DNA of 64,000 bases, taken from contig NC_092096.1 of NCBI RefSeq assembly GCF_045679555.1, forward strand, positions 20,002,688-20,066,687. The letters are read 5' to 3'. This DNA is from Salvelinus alpinus (Eukaryota > Chordata > Actinopteri > Salmoniformes > Salmonidae). The notes beneath the pieces were generated by a model. It was not told where the DNA came from, searched no databases, and saw only the letters and a program-made list of their open reading frames with translations. Position numbers and translations under genes: made by a program. Below are positions 24,242-36,744 of the stretch, piece after piece (position 1 is the first letter of the stretch; every line of letters begins with the position of its first letter).

Positions 24242-24339
24242 TAATTCAGTTCAATCTAATAGTCAAATGTCTTTCAATCGAACTACTGTATACGGAGTTG
24301 CTTTGATAGAAGCTTGGTAGGCTGGCTACATTACAACCC

Positions 24340-24990
24340 ACATTTAAAAATACTAGTATACTATGATATTAATACCATAGTATTCACTGTAGTGTTTTTG
24401 CGGACTTTACTGTATTATTCACTGTAGTATAGTGTATTATTTACAGTTAACTATAGTATACATATTGTAGTAAAATAACGAGTATATACTATAGTAATTC
24501 ATGTAGTGTTTTCGCGGACTGTAGTATTTACTATAGTGTTTTTGTTTTTATATCTTTGACATAGAAGTGGAGGCTTTCTCTCCTAACTAGAGAAATACTA
24601 AAAGAGCTAATGTTCCATAACCTGTAGGTAGCTAGGACTGGGATGTGAACAGATAGTTCAGCACTTTACTCTTTTCTAACTGTAGGGAACACAATACATT
24701 GGCTATACTTGGCATGTCGGTTTCTCACTTATGGGTGGCAAAAATGGGGATATGGGGGAGGAGAATGGGCAGGGTATATGCAAATTACTGTAGTATTTAC
24801 TATAGTTAAAAAGGGTAGTGTTTTTGGGGACATTACTGTAGCATTTACTATATATACTATTCTACAGTATACTACAACATTCTCTACTAAGTACTACACA
24901 TGAGCAAGGGATACTACAGTGTACTGTAGTATAGTATATTACAGTTTATTACAGAATTCTATTGTAAGTACTGTAGTATTCTATACTAAA
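24340..24990. repeat. TATAGTA/ACTACAGTA-rich repeat in cmas gene 1 intron 1
   Basis: Dense inverted and direct copies of ACTATAGTA, ACTGTAGTATT and TTTTTGCGGAC or TTTCGCGGAC form a palindromic teleost repeat. It is absent from intron 1 of genes 2 and 3, which is longer (2,054 versus 951 bp) and otherwise unlike this intron until near its 3' end. Confidence 0.7.
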
Positions 24991-25135
24991 CTAGTATATT
25001 TAAATGTTATTAAGCATGTTGACATTCTTGTTTTGGGTGCATGGATAATATTGTTATTTGAAAGTTGTATGTGTGTACAGTCTCTGAATGAACCCCCTGG
25101 TTTGGGCTTGGCCACACAAGACTGGATTGCACTAA

Positions 25136-25342
<207 letters not shown>

Positions 25343-25788
25343 TGAATGTCAAGTTTATTTCCTTGATTCCTCATGTGTGCTGTGAGAAGGAGACAAGGAG
25401 GGAGGAGGCGTGAGGAGGATTCTCTGTGGCAACAATGTCAATGTTGGTTATATTTTATTGTGACAGAACCACACCCTCTGTGACGCTTCACTATCTTTGT
25501 AATGACTATTTGGCAGCGCTTTGTTATAGATGTCAGCTGTTAATGTAATATATGCAGAACTTGTTTAGCCACTAGCTTGACTAAGGCTCTGGAACGGTAT
25601 GTATCAAGTATCTCAGAGTACGAATGCTGATCTAGGATCAGGTCCCCCCGTCCATGTAGTCTTATTCATTGTGATCTATGAGGCAACATTAGGGATTAGC
25701 CCAATAAAGTGGGACCCACTCCATAGCTTCAATTGACAAGATTATTCATATCTCATACTGTTTCTCATACTCTTCTGGTATCTCATAG

Positions 25789-26112
<324 letters not shown>

Positions 26113-26489
26113 TAAGCAGACACAGATACAAGGAATGAGTATCAGGGTGGGAGAGTGAGGGAGGCTATTATCTTGTATCTAGTTCCTCTTCTGCTTGACT
26201 CACACCCTGTGAACAAACCATAAGCACATCGCAACTTAATAACACAAAACAACAATTCTCATTATCTGACAGTTTACAGAACATGCCAACCTTGAGAAAG
26301 AACACAGTGTGTACAGCTTATAACATTTTCCACTACACTGTGCCTGAGGAAAAACTGTCCCTCACTTTATCAGTAGGGTCAGGAGTTTGTCCTGACCATG
26401 TGACCAGAGCCAGGAAAAACTCTAGTGCCCTAGATATTTAGTGTTTGAAAACAGCTACACATCATATCTTGATGTAAGATGCTAACTAA

Positions 26490-26598
26490 TGCTCAATGAT
26501 AAAGGTGTTTATAAGAGCGTCTGCTAAATGACTAACTAATGCTCAATGATAAATGTGTTTATAAGAGCGTCTGCTAAATGACTAACTAATGCTCAATG

Positions 26599-26600
<2 letters not shown>
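26490..26600. repeat. Tandem V-SINE-type tail fragments
   Basis: ATAAGAGCGTCTGCTAAATG occurs twice in tandem with CACTAATGCTCAATGATAAA-like spacers. It is the conserved 3' domain shared by fish V-SINEs and related LINEs. Copies recur at about 44155-44265 and 61820-61930. Confidence 0.7.
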
Positions 26601-28114
<1,514 letters not shown>

Positions 28115-28295
28115 TAAATATAGTACCTTTCACAAGCACATTACATGGAAGTAACTCCATCCACCACTAATCACTGTGTATCACAATAGAGAGATGAGGG
28201 GTGTTTAGACAAATGAGTTTTTCTCCTGACCAGTAAGTAGTCTGGTTTCTAGTTATAACCTATAACATTGACTATGTGTTCTCTCTCCTGTTCAG

Positions 28296-28426
28296 GTAGT
28301 GTAACCACCCAGTCTCTGAACTTAGACCCGTCTAACAGGCCCCGGAGACAGGACTGGGATGGAGAGCTGTGTGAGAATGGATCTTTCTACATTTATACCA
28401 GAGCGACGATAGAGAGAGGCCTGCAG
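28296..28426 (+). CDS. cmas: cmas gene 1 exon 4
   Basis: Acceptor CTGTTCAG at 28288-28295, donor CTGCAG|GTAACT. It encodes GSVTTQSLNLDPSNRPRRQ, DWDGELCENGSFYIYTR and ATIERGLQ. NRPRRQDWDGELxENGSFY is a strong CMAS motif. In mammals the corresponding KRPRR is part of the nuclear localisation signal; here the first Lys is Asn. Confidence 0.96.
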
Positions 28427-28446
28427 GTAACTGGCACTATACCCCA

Positions 28447-28603
28447 TCAGGGCCCATAGTCACAAAGCGTCTCAGGATAGGAGTGCTGGTCTAGGATCAG
28501 TTTTCCCTTTTCAATCATTATGAATACGTCTATATGGACAGGGAGGACCTGATCCTAGATCAGCAGCCCTACTCTGAGATGCTTTATGAATACAGGCCCT
28601 GAT
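28447..28603. repeat. Palindromic GATCCTAGATCA-type MITE in cmas intron 4
   Basis: The arms are CACAAAGCGTCTCAGGATAG, GAGTGCTGGTCTAGGATCAG and, inverted, CTGATCCTAGATCAGCAGCC, CTACTCTGAGATGCTTTATG. It is a complete copy of a very common salmonid fold-back element; a half copy stands at 25612-25690. Repeated at +17,665 and +35,330. Confidence 0.8.
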
Positions 28604-28771
28604 GTGTATGTCTGTTGCTGGTGGTGAACCCTATTCCCCTCAGGGGATCAATAACGTTTATTCATTCAGTGGACGTGAGCCTGACTAGAAACAACCTACA
28701 CACTGAGAGATGGACTGATCTGTGATACTACTAGATATTCTATTGTTAACTGGTGTTTTGAATGCTAATAG

Positions 28772-28897
<126 letters not shown>

Positions 28898-29100
28898 TAG
28901 TCTGAAATCTCTGACCTAGAATTTCAAGTTCACACTCTGTTCAAGTCATTCACTCCGAACCACCTCTGTCTCTCTCTCTATCTCTGTCTCCTCTCTGTCT
29001 CTCGGAAAGTGTTTATTTGAATGCACTTTAAATATAATTAGATTTTGTGGTAAAGCAACACAATGAACAATGCTGTAACACAGAGGAGTGGTTCTCCAAA

Positions 29101-32100
29101 TGTATTTCCCTGTGTGTGTTGTTCCTGTTCAGGTTTGGTTACTTTGGCCTGGACAAGCCTGAGGTGTATTTCCCTGTGTGTGTTGTTCCTCTCCAGGTTT
29201 GGTTACTTTGGTCTGGACAAGCCTGAGGTGTATTTCCCTGTGTGTGTTGTTCCTGTTCAGGTTTGGTTACTTTGGCCTGGACAAGCCTGAGGTGTATTTC
29301 CCTGTGTGCGTTGTTCCTGTTCAGGTTTGGTTACTTTGGCCTGGACAAGCCTGAGGTGTATTTCCCTGTGTGTGTTGTTCCTGTTCAGGTTTGGTTACTT
29401 TGGCCTGGACAAGCCTGAGGTGTATTTCCCTGTGTGTGTTGTTCCTGTTCAGGTTTGGTTACTTTGGCCTGGACAAGCCTGAGGTGTATTTCCCTGTGTG
29501 CGTTGTTCCTGTTCAGGTTTGGTTACTTTGGCCTGGACAAGCCTGAGGTGTATTTCCCTGTGTGTGTTGTTCCTGTTCAGGTTTGGTTACTTTGGCCTGG
29601 ACAAGCCTGAGGTGTATTTCCCTGTGTGCGTTGTTCCTGTTCAGGTTTGGTTACTTTGGCCTGGACAAGCCTGAGGTGTATTTCCCTGTGTGTGTTGTTC
29701 CTGTTCAGGTTTGGTTACTTTGGCCTGGACAAGCCTGAGGTGTATTTCCCTGTGTGTGTTGTTCCTGTTCAGGTTTGGTTACTTTGGCCTGGACAAGCCT
29801 GAGGTGTATTTCCCTGTGTGTGTTGTTCCTGTTCAGGTTTGGTTACTTTGGCCTGGACAAGCCTGAGGTGTATTTCCCTGTGTGCGTTGTTCCTGTTCAG
29901 GTTTGGTTACTTTGGCCTGGACAAGCCTGAGGTGTATTTCCCTGTGTGCGTTGTTCCTGTTCAGGTTTGGTTACTTTGGCCTGGACAAGCCTGAGGTGTA
30001 TTTCCCTGTGTGCGTTGTTCCTGTTCAGGTTTAGTTACTTTGGCCTGGACAAGCCTGAGGTGTATTTCCCTGTGTGCGTTGTTCCTGTTCAGGTTTGGTT
30101 ACTTTGGCCTGGACAAGCCTGAGGTGTATTTCCCTGTGTGCGTTGTTCCTGTTCAGGTTTAGTTACTTTGGCCTGGACAAGCCTGAGGTGTATTTCCCTG
30201 TGTGTGTTGTTCCTCTCCAGGTTTGGTTACTTTGGCTTGGACAAGCCTGAGGTGTATTTCCCTGTGTGTGTTGTTCCTGTCCAGGTTTGGTTACTTTGGT
30301 CTGGACAAGCCTGAGGTGTATTTCCCTGTGTGTGTTGTTCCTCTCCAGGTTTGGTTACTTTGGTCTGGACAAGCCTGAGGTGTATTTCCCTGTGTGTGTT
30401 GTTCCTGTCCAGGGTTGGTTACTTTGGCCTGGACAAGCCTGAGGTGTATTTCCCTGTGTGTGTTGTTCCTGTTCAGGTTTGGTTACTTTGGCCTGGACAA
30501 GCCTGAGGTGTATTTCCCTGTGTGTGTTGTTCCTGTTCAGGTTTGGTTACTTTGGCCTGGACAAGCCTGAGGTGTATTTCCCTGTGTGCGTTGTTCCTGT
30601 TCAGGTTTAGTTACTTTGGCCTGGACAAGCCTGAGGTGTATTTCCCTGTGTGTGTTGTTCCTCTCCAGGTTTGGTTACTTTGGCTTGGACAAGCCTGAGG
30701 TGTATTTCCCTGTGTGTGTTGTTCCTGTCCAGGTTTGGTTACTTTGGTCTGGACAAGCCTGAGGTGTATTTCCCTGTGTGTGTTGTTCCTCTCCAGGTTT
30801 GGTTACTTTGGTCTGGACAAGCCTGAGGTGTATTTCCCTGTGTGTGTTGTTCCTGTCCAGGGTTGGTTACTTTGGCCTGGACAAGCCTGAGGTGTATTTC
30901 CCTGTGTGTGTTGTTCCTCTCCAGGTTTGGTTACTTTGGCCTGGACAAGCCTGAGGTGTATTTCCCTGTGTGTGTTGTTCCTGTTCAGGTTTGGTTACTT
31001 TGGCCTGGACAAGCCTGAGGTGTATTTCCCTGTGTGTGTTGTTCCTGTCCAGTTTTGGTTACTTTGGTCTGGACAAGCTTGAGGTGTATTTCCCTGTGTG
31101 TGTTGTTCCTCTCCAGGTTTGGTTACTTTGGCCTGGACAAGCCTGAGGTGTATTTCCCTGTGTGTGTTGTTCCTCTCCAGGTTTGGTTACTTTGGCCTGG
31201 ACAAGCCTGAGGTGTATTTCCCTGTGTGTGTTGTTCCTCTCCAGGTTTGGTTACTTTGGTCTGGACAAGCCTGAGATGTATTTCCCTGTGTGTGTTGTTC
31301 CTCTCCAGGTTTGGTTACTTTGGCCTGGACAAGCCTGAGATGTATTTCCCTGTGTGTGTTGTTCCTGTCCAGGTTTGGTTACTTTGGTCTGGACAAGCCT
31401 GAGGTGTATTTCCCTGTGTGTGTTGTTCCTGTCCAGGTTTGGTTACTTTGGTCTGGACAAGCCTGAGATGTATTTCCCTGTGTGTGTTGTTCCTGTCCAG
31501 GTTTGGTTACTTTGGCCTGGACAAGCCTGAGATGTATTTCCCTGTGTGTGTTGTTCCTGTCCAGGTTTGGTTACTTTGGTCTGGACAAGCCTGAGGTGTA
31601 TTTCCCTGTGTGTGTTGTTCCTGTCCAGGTTTGGTTACTTTGGTCTGGACAAGCCTGAGATGTATTTCCCTGTGTGTGTTGTTCCTCTCCAGGTTTGGTT
31701 ACTTTGGCTTGGACAAGCCTGAGGTGTATTTCCCTGTGTGTGTTGTTCCTGTCCAGGTTTGGTTACTTTGGTCTGGACAAGCCTGAGGTGTATTTCCCTG
31801 TGTGTGTTGTTCCTCTCCAGGTTTGGTTACTTTGGTCTGGACAAGCCTGAGGTGTATTTCCCTGTGTGTGTTGTTCCTGTCCAGGGTTGGTTACTTTGGC
31901 CTGGACAAGCCTGAGGTGTATTTCCCTGTGTGTGTTGTTCCTCTCCAGGTTTGGTTACTTTGGCCTGGACAAGCCTGAGGTGTATTTCCCTGTGTGTGTT
32001 GTTCCTGTTCAGGTTTGGTTACTTTGGCCTGGACAAGCCTGAGGTGTATTTCCCTGTGTGTGTTGTTCCTGTCCAGTTTTGGCTACTTTGGTCTGGACAA

Positions 32101-33835
32101 GCTTGAGGTGTATTTCCCTGTGTGTGTTGTTCCTCTCCAGGTTTGGTTACTTTGGCCTGGACAAGCCTGAGGTGTATTTCCCTGTGTGTGTTGTTCCTCT
32201 CCAGGTTTGGTTACTTTGGCCTGGACAAGCCTGAGGTGTATTTCCCTGTGTGTGTTGTTCCTCTCCAGGTTTGGTTACTTTGGTCTGGACAAGCCTGAGG
32301 TGTATTTCCCTGTGTGTGTTGTTCCTCTCCAGGTTTGGTTACTTTGGCCTGGACAAGCCTGAGATGTATTTCCCTGTGTGTGTTGTTCCTGTCCAGGTTT
32401 GGTTACTTTGGTCTGGACAAGCCTGAGGTGTATTTCCCTGTGTGTGTTGTTCCTGTCCAGGTTTGGTTACTTTGGTCTGGACAAGCCTGAGATGTATTTC
32501 CCTGTGTGTGTTGTTCCTGTCCAGGTTTGGTTACTTTGGCCTGGACAAGCCTGAGATGTATTTCCCTGTGTGTGTTGTTCCTGTCCAGGTTTGGTTACTT
32601 TGGTCTGGACAAGCCTGAGGTGTATTTCCCTGTGTGTGTTGTTCCTGTCCAGGTTTGGTTACTTTGGTCTGGACAAGCCTGAGATGTATTTCCCTGTGTG
32701 TGTTGTTCCTCTCCAGGTTTGGTTACTTTGGCCTGGACAAGCCTGAGGTGTATTTCCCTGTGTGTGTTGTTCCTCTCCAGGTTTGGTTACTTTGGTCTGG
32801 ACAAGCCTGAGGTGTATTTCCCTGTGTGTGTTGTTCCTGTCCAGGTTTGGTTACTTTGGTCTGGACAAGCCTGAGGTGTATTTCCCTGTGTGTGTTGTTC
32901 CTCTCCAGGTTTGGTTACTTTGGTCTGGACAAGCCTGAGGTGTATTTCCCTGTGTGTGTTGTTCCTCTCCAGGTTTGATTACTTTGGTCTGGACAAGCCT
33001 GAGGTGTATTTCCCTGTGTGCGTTGTTCCTCTCCAGGTTTGTTTACTTTGGCCTGGACAAGCCTGAGGTGTATTTCCCTGTGTGTGTTGTTCCTCTCCAG
33101 GTTTGTTTACTTTGGCCTGGACAAGCCTGAGGTGTATTTCCCTGTGTGTGTTGTTCCTCTCCAGGTTTGGTTACTTTGGTCTGGACAAGCCTGAGGTGTA
33201 TTTCCCTGTGTGTGTTGTTCCTGTCCAGGTTTGGTTACTTTGGCCTGGACAAGCCTGAGGTGTATTTCACTGTGTGTGTTGTTCCTCTCCAGGTTTGGTT
33301 ACTTTGGCCTGGACAAGCCTGAGGTGTATTTCCCTGTGTGTGTTGTTCCTGTTCAGGTTTGGTTACTTTGGCCTGGACAAGCCTGAGGTGTATTTCCCTG
33401 TGTGTGTTGTTCCTGTCCAGTTTTGGTTACTTTGGTCTGGACAAGCTTGAGGTGTATTTCCCTGTGTGTGATGTTCCTCTCCAGGTTTGGTTACTTTGGC
33501 CTGGACAAGCCTGAGGTGTATTTCCCTGTGTGTGTTGTTCCTCTCCAGGTTTGGTTACTTTGGCCTGGACAAGCCTGAGGTGTATTTCCCTGTGTGTGTT
33601 GTTCCTCTCCAGGTTTGGTTACTTTGGTCTGGACAAGCCTGAGGTGTATTTCCCTGTGTGTGTTGTTCCTCTCCAGGTTTGGTTACTTTGGCCTGGACAA
33701 GCCTGAGATGTATTTCCCTGTGTGTGTTGTTCCTCTCCAGGTTTGGTTACTTTGGCCTGGACAAGCCTGAGATGTATTTCCCTGTGTGTGTTGTTCCTGT
33801 CCAGGTTTGGTTACTTTGGTCTGGACAAGCCTGAG
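29101..33835 (+). repeat. 74 tandem copies of the cmas exon 6 splice-acceptor region (gene 1)
   Basis: A 64-bp unit reads TGTATTTCCCTGTGTGTGTT, GTTCCTSTYCAG, then the exon start GTTTGGTTACTTTGGCCTGG and ACAAGCCTGAGG. The first exon-like GTTTGG is at 29133 and the last at 33805: 4,672 bp, exactly 73 periods, so 74 units with no length change. Each carries a polypyrimidine tract, a 3' AG and the first 31 bases of exon 6. Variants (T/C in GTTCAG or CTCCAG, GTTTAG, AGGGTTGG, AGTTTTGG, GAGATGT) recur at 448-bp and 1,024-bp spacing, showing 7- and 16-unit block duplications. Confidence 0.97.
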
Positions 33836-33847
33836 GTGTATTCCTGA
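33805..33847 (+). CDS. cmas: cmas gene 1 exon 6 as it stands: short 3' end
   Basis: The last array unit reads, after the shared G, FGYFGLDKPEVYS then TGA at 33845-33847. AATAAA at 33847-33852 overlaps the stop. Joined with exons 1-5 this gives 262 residues. In other vertebrates the protein continues for about 170 residues as an HAD-phosphatase-like domain that helps tetramer formation; no exon for it was found between here and 40562. Splicing instead to an upstream unit would add about 20 unrelated residues and stop in the next unit. The real 3' end could also be misassembled. Confidence 0.6.
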
Positions 33848-34084
33848 ATAAAGCCCTGATCATCGACATACCTGACGATAACTAACAACTGCGAGTGACA
33901 GTTTGTCTGTGGTTTCATCCATTTGCCATGCCAAACAATGTGGAGTATCAACCTATTTTAATGGATGATGCGATGGAAGCTATCAAATCATTCTGAATTG
34001 ATGTTGACATCCCAGAGGAGACAGTAGAAACGTCCATATGGCTCAGCAAGTAAAGCATCGTACAGTGCAATTACCTCTGCTAGC

Positions 34085-34560
34085 TCAATGGATGTATAAA
34101 TATGAAGCTTGGCGTTTAAACTCACTACCAAATATGGTAGTGAGAGGAAGCCCACTGGTGGGGAGTGGGAGAAGATGGAACGAGGTGGATTTTGGCCTAC
34201 ATTCTGAAAAACGTCTAATCGATTAAACATTTTCTCAATACAGTTTTATGTTCCCAAAACTAGAATCGGTTACGAACAGAGTGGACTAAGTTTTGTAGAC
34301 TTTAGCCTTTGCCGAAGTTTTTTTTAAATCGCGTTGTTTAGAAGAAGTACAAAGTCGAATTGAGTTATTGCACACGCGCATTTCACAGAGTAGGCGTTCC
34401 CTAATGGAAATATGCAGATGTATGCTAGAACGGGCCAATAGGATCTCGCTAGCTCGTGCTTGGCTCTGCCCACCTCCTTGCCTGTTCTGCCCACTATGAC
34501 TAATCTGTTCCCATTGGAAACGACAGGCTGTGGTCTATCTTAGTTTAGTTATAAACAATC
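34085..34560. repeat. Dispersed repeat, second copy
   Basis: Same ordered blocks as 22715-23430, including the AGTGGGAGAAGATGGAACGA and CCCATTGGAAACGACAGGC segments. Recurs at 51750-52225. Confidence 0.7.
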
Positions 34561-35859
34561 TTTGCTGGTACTGTAGGTAGCTAGCTACTTGCTACTAAAG
34601 TTAACAGGGAAAATTTCAATAAATGGCACTAACTCAACGGAAAAATAATTTTCTAACACCAAGTAAACAATATATAATCTACCTCTGTGTCCTGTAGTTT
34701 TGAATTGAATAATATGCGCTATCACTATTCACAATCTATCCAACAATGTCACCAACACACCAAGCTTCTAAGTGGAACATGCATAGTACTAGGTTCATTC
34801 TCTAATCTTTTGATTGGATGGACAACAGGTCAGCTCATACTGCAAAAGCTTTGATTGGTTGGAGGACATCCTCTGGAAGTTGTCATAATTACCATGTAGA
34901 TCTATGGAAGGGGGTGAGGAGCACGAGCCTACTAGATTTTGTATTGAAGTCAATGTAGCCAGAGGAGGACGCAAAATAACTGTCTCCTGGCTCCACCGTG
35001 GTGCTATCCTAGTGGGGTCTGTACTATTGTAGTCTAATCTACTAATGTAGACCTTCATTGCAAAACAGTGCATTTTAATCAGGTATTTGGTGACATTTGA
35101 ATACATTTAAGTACAGTTTAGCTAAAAATGCTAACTTTTTTGTTTGATTTGTATTATTTATCTGAAATTCACTGAGTAGGATGGTCCTCCCCTTCCTCAT
35201 CTGATAATCATCCACTTCTTATGAAGGGGAATATCAACTCAGAGTTTTTAGTTGTGATGGTTGTTTAGCAACTAAACTGATGTGTGTGCAATTATGGGGC
35301 AAAACAGACAGGCAAATTTAGATTGTTGACAACATGTAAACTATATTTAGTCTTGAATATTTATTGAAAACATAAATACATTTGCAAAACGAGGACTTGT
35401 CTCAAATACATTGTTACAGTTGTTGGTTGGTTAGCTAGCTAGCGAATTTGAATACACATAAGAACGGCATAAAACACAGCATTTGAATATTACATTTAAA
35501 TTAGTTAAAAAGTACATATTGTTAAAAACAATAGAAACAACCATGAATAAAATTACTTTTTCTTGTAAAACATCCCATCTGTAAAAGCCATTTAAAATGT
35601 GTACAAATGATTTAACAAAAGTAAAACATTTTTAAGACATGAAAACATGTTTAAAAAGTAACTTTGTTAAAAAGCTGTCTTCTTTGTACAGGAACGGGGT
35701 GAGTCCTTATCAAACTCGCCTCCCCCTGCTCTTCCGAATCAATAACCATCCTGTCCTTCCGGGCCCAGAGGAGATCCCTCCCCTAGGGACATCGCCCTAG
35801 GCGCCGCAGCGCTGTCAGGCCGTAGGGGCTAATTAGACCACAAATAGAACAATGAGACA

Positions 35860-36205
35860 GATATTTCAACGGATGTTTCAACATTTGATCCCAATATAGT
35901 TTTCTGTTCCCAAACGAATATATGTTATGAACAGAGTGGACTAAGTTTTGTAGATTTTACCCTTTGCCAAAGTTTTACAACATTGCGTTGTTTAGAAGGA
36001 GTGCATGGGCGAATGTAGTTATTGCACACCTCACAGAGTAGAGGTTCTCTAAAGGAAATATGCAAATGTCTACTAGAATGCGCCAATAGGCTCTCGCTAG
36101 CTCGTGCTTGACTCAGCCCCCCTCCTTACCTGTTTTGCCCACTATGACTCTTTGTTCCCATTGGAAACGACAGGCTGTGGTCTATCTTGGGTTAGTTATA
36201 CAAAT
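35860..36205. repeat. Dispersed repeat, third copy
   Basis: A shorter copy, starting at GATATTTCAACGGATGT and ending in CCCATTGGAAACGACAGGC. It shares GTTGTTTAGAAGGAGTG with the copy upstream of gene 1. Recurs at 53525-53870. Confidence 0.7.
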
Positions 36206-36571
36206 CTTTGATAAGACCCTCCGATAACCACTTCCACCGAACCAGCAATGCTGCCAGCTTCAAAGCGAAGTGGAATCCCATGTGTTATTTTTTTAGTATG
36301 CACAATTTCACACAAAAGAATGGAAAGGCGTGCCTAATAAAATGCCACGTGTATTTGTTTGTCGGATTTCGAGACTTGACACATGTAAAAGATTAAATAC
36401 CTCCCAAATTAAATGGTTAACTGTTATTTAGGATTGTATCTTGTAAAACGACAGGGGGAATTTGTTAATTAGAATTTCATGCTCGTTTTATTATTTCAAA
36501 TTGGAACATGAATTGACTCATTCAAGTAAGGAGTGTGTCCCAAAATTGATGGGTTTATAGAGCCCCACATT

Positions 36572-36739
36572 GGGGCGACAGGTAGCCTAGTGGCTTTAGA
36601 GCGTTGGGCCAGTAACTGAAAGGTTGCTAGATTTAATCCCTGAGCTGACAAGGGAAACATCTGTCGTTCTGCCCCTGAAGAAGGCTGTCATTGTAAATAA
36701 GAATTTGTTCTTAACTGACTTGCCTAGTTAAATAAAATT
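36572..36739 (+). mobile_element. HpaI-type salmonid SINE
   Basis: It starts GGGGCGACAGGTAGCCTAGT (A-box region) and continues AGAGCGTTGGGCCAGTAAC, the tRNA-Lys-derived head, then GAGCTGACAAGG and CTGTCGTTCTGCCCCTGA. It ends in AGAATTTGTTCTTAACTGAC then TTGCCTAGTTAAATAAA. This family is characteristic of salmonids. Copy 2 lies at 54237-54404. Confidence 0.93.
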
Positions 36740-36744
36740 CATAC

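Larger units (their letters stand above)
33853..36571. other. Spacer between cmas genes 1 and 2, left part
   Basis: Immediately after the stop, another frame (33841-34056) reads LNKALIIDIPDDN and, past a stop, MPNNVEYQPILMDD; I could not assign it. The two copies of the dispersed repeat described at 22715 (34085-34560 and 35860-36205) follow. A GC-rich block at 35690-35820 (CCTCCCCTAGGGACATCGCC) stands out from AT-rich surroundings but matches nothing I know. Confidence 0.5.

Noticed and set aside
29063-29290. 75-codon frame at the start of the 64-bp array as a separate gene
   Set aside because: It is intron sequence read into the second and third array units and depends on no splice or start evidence.
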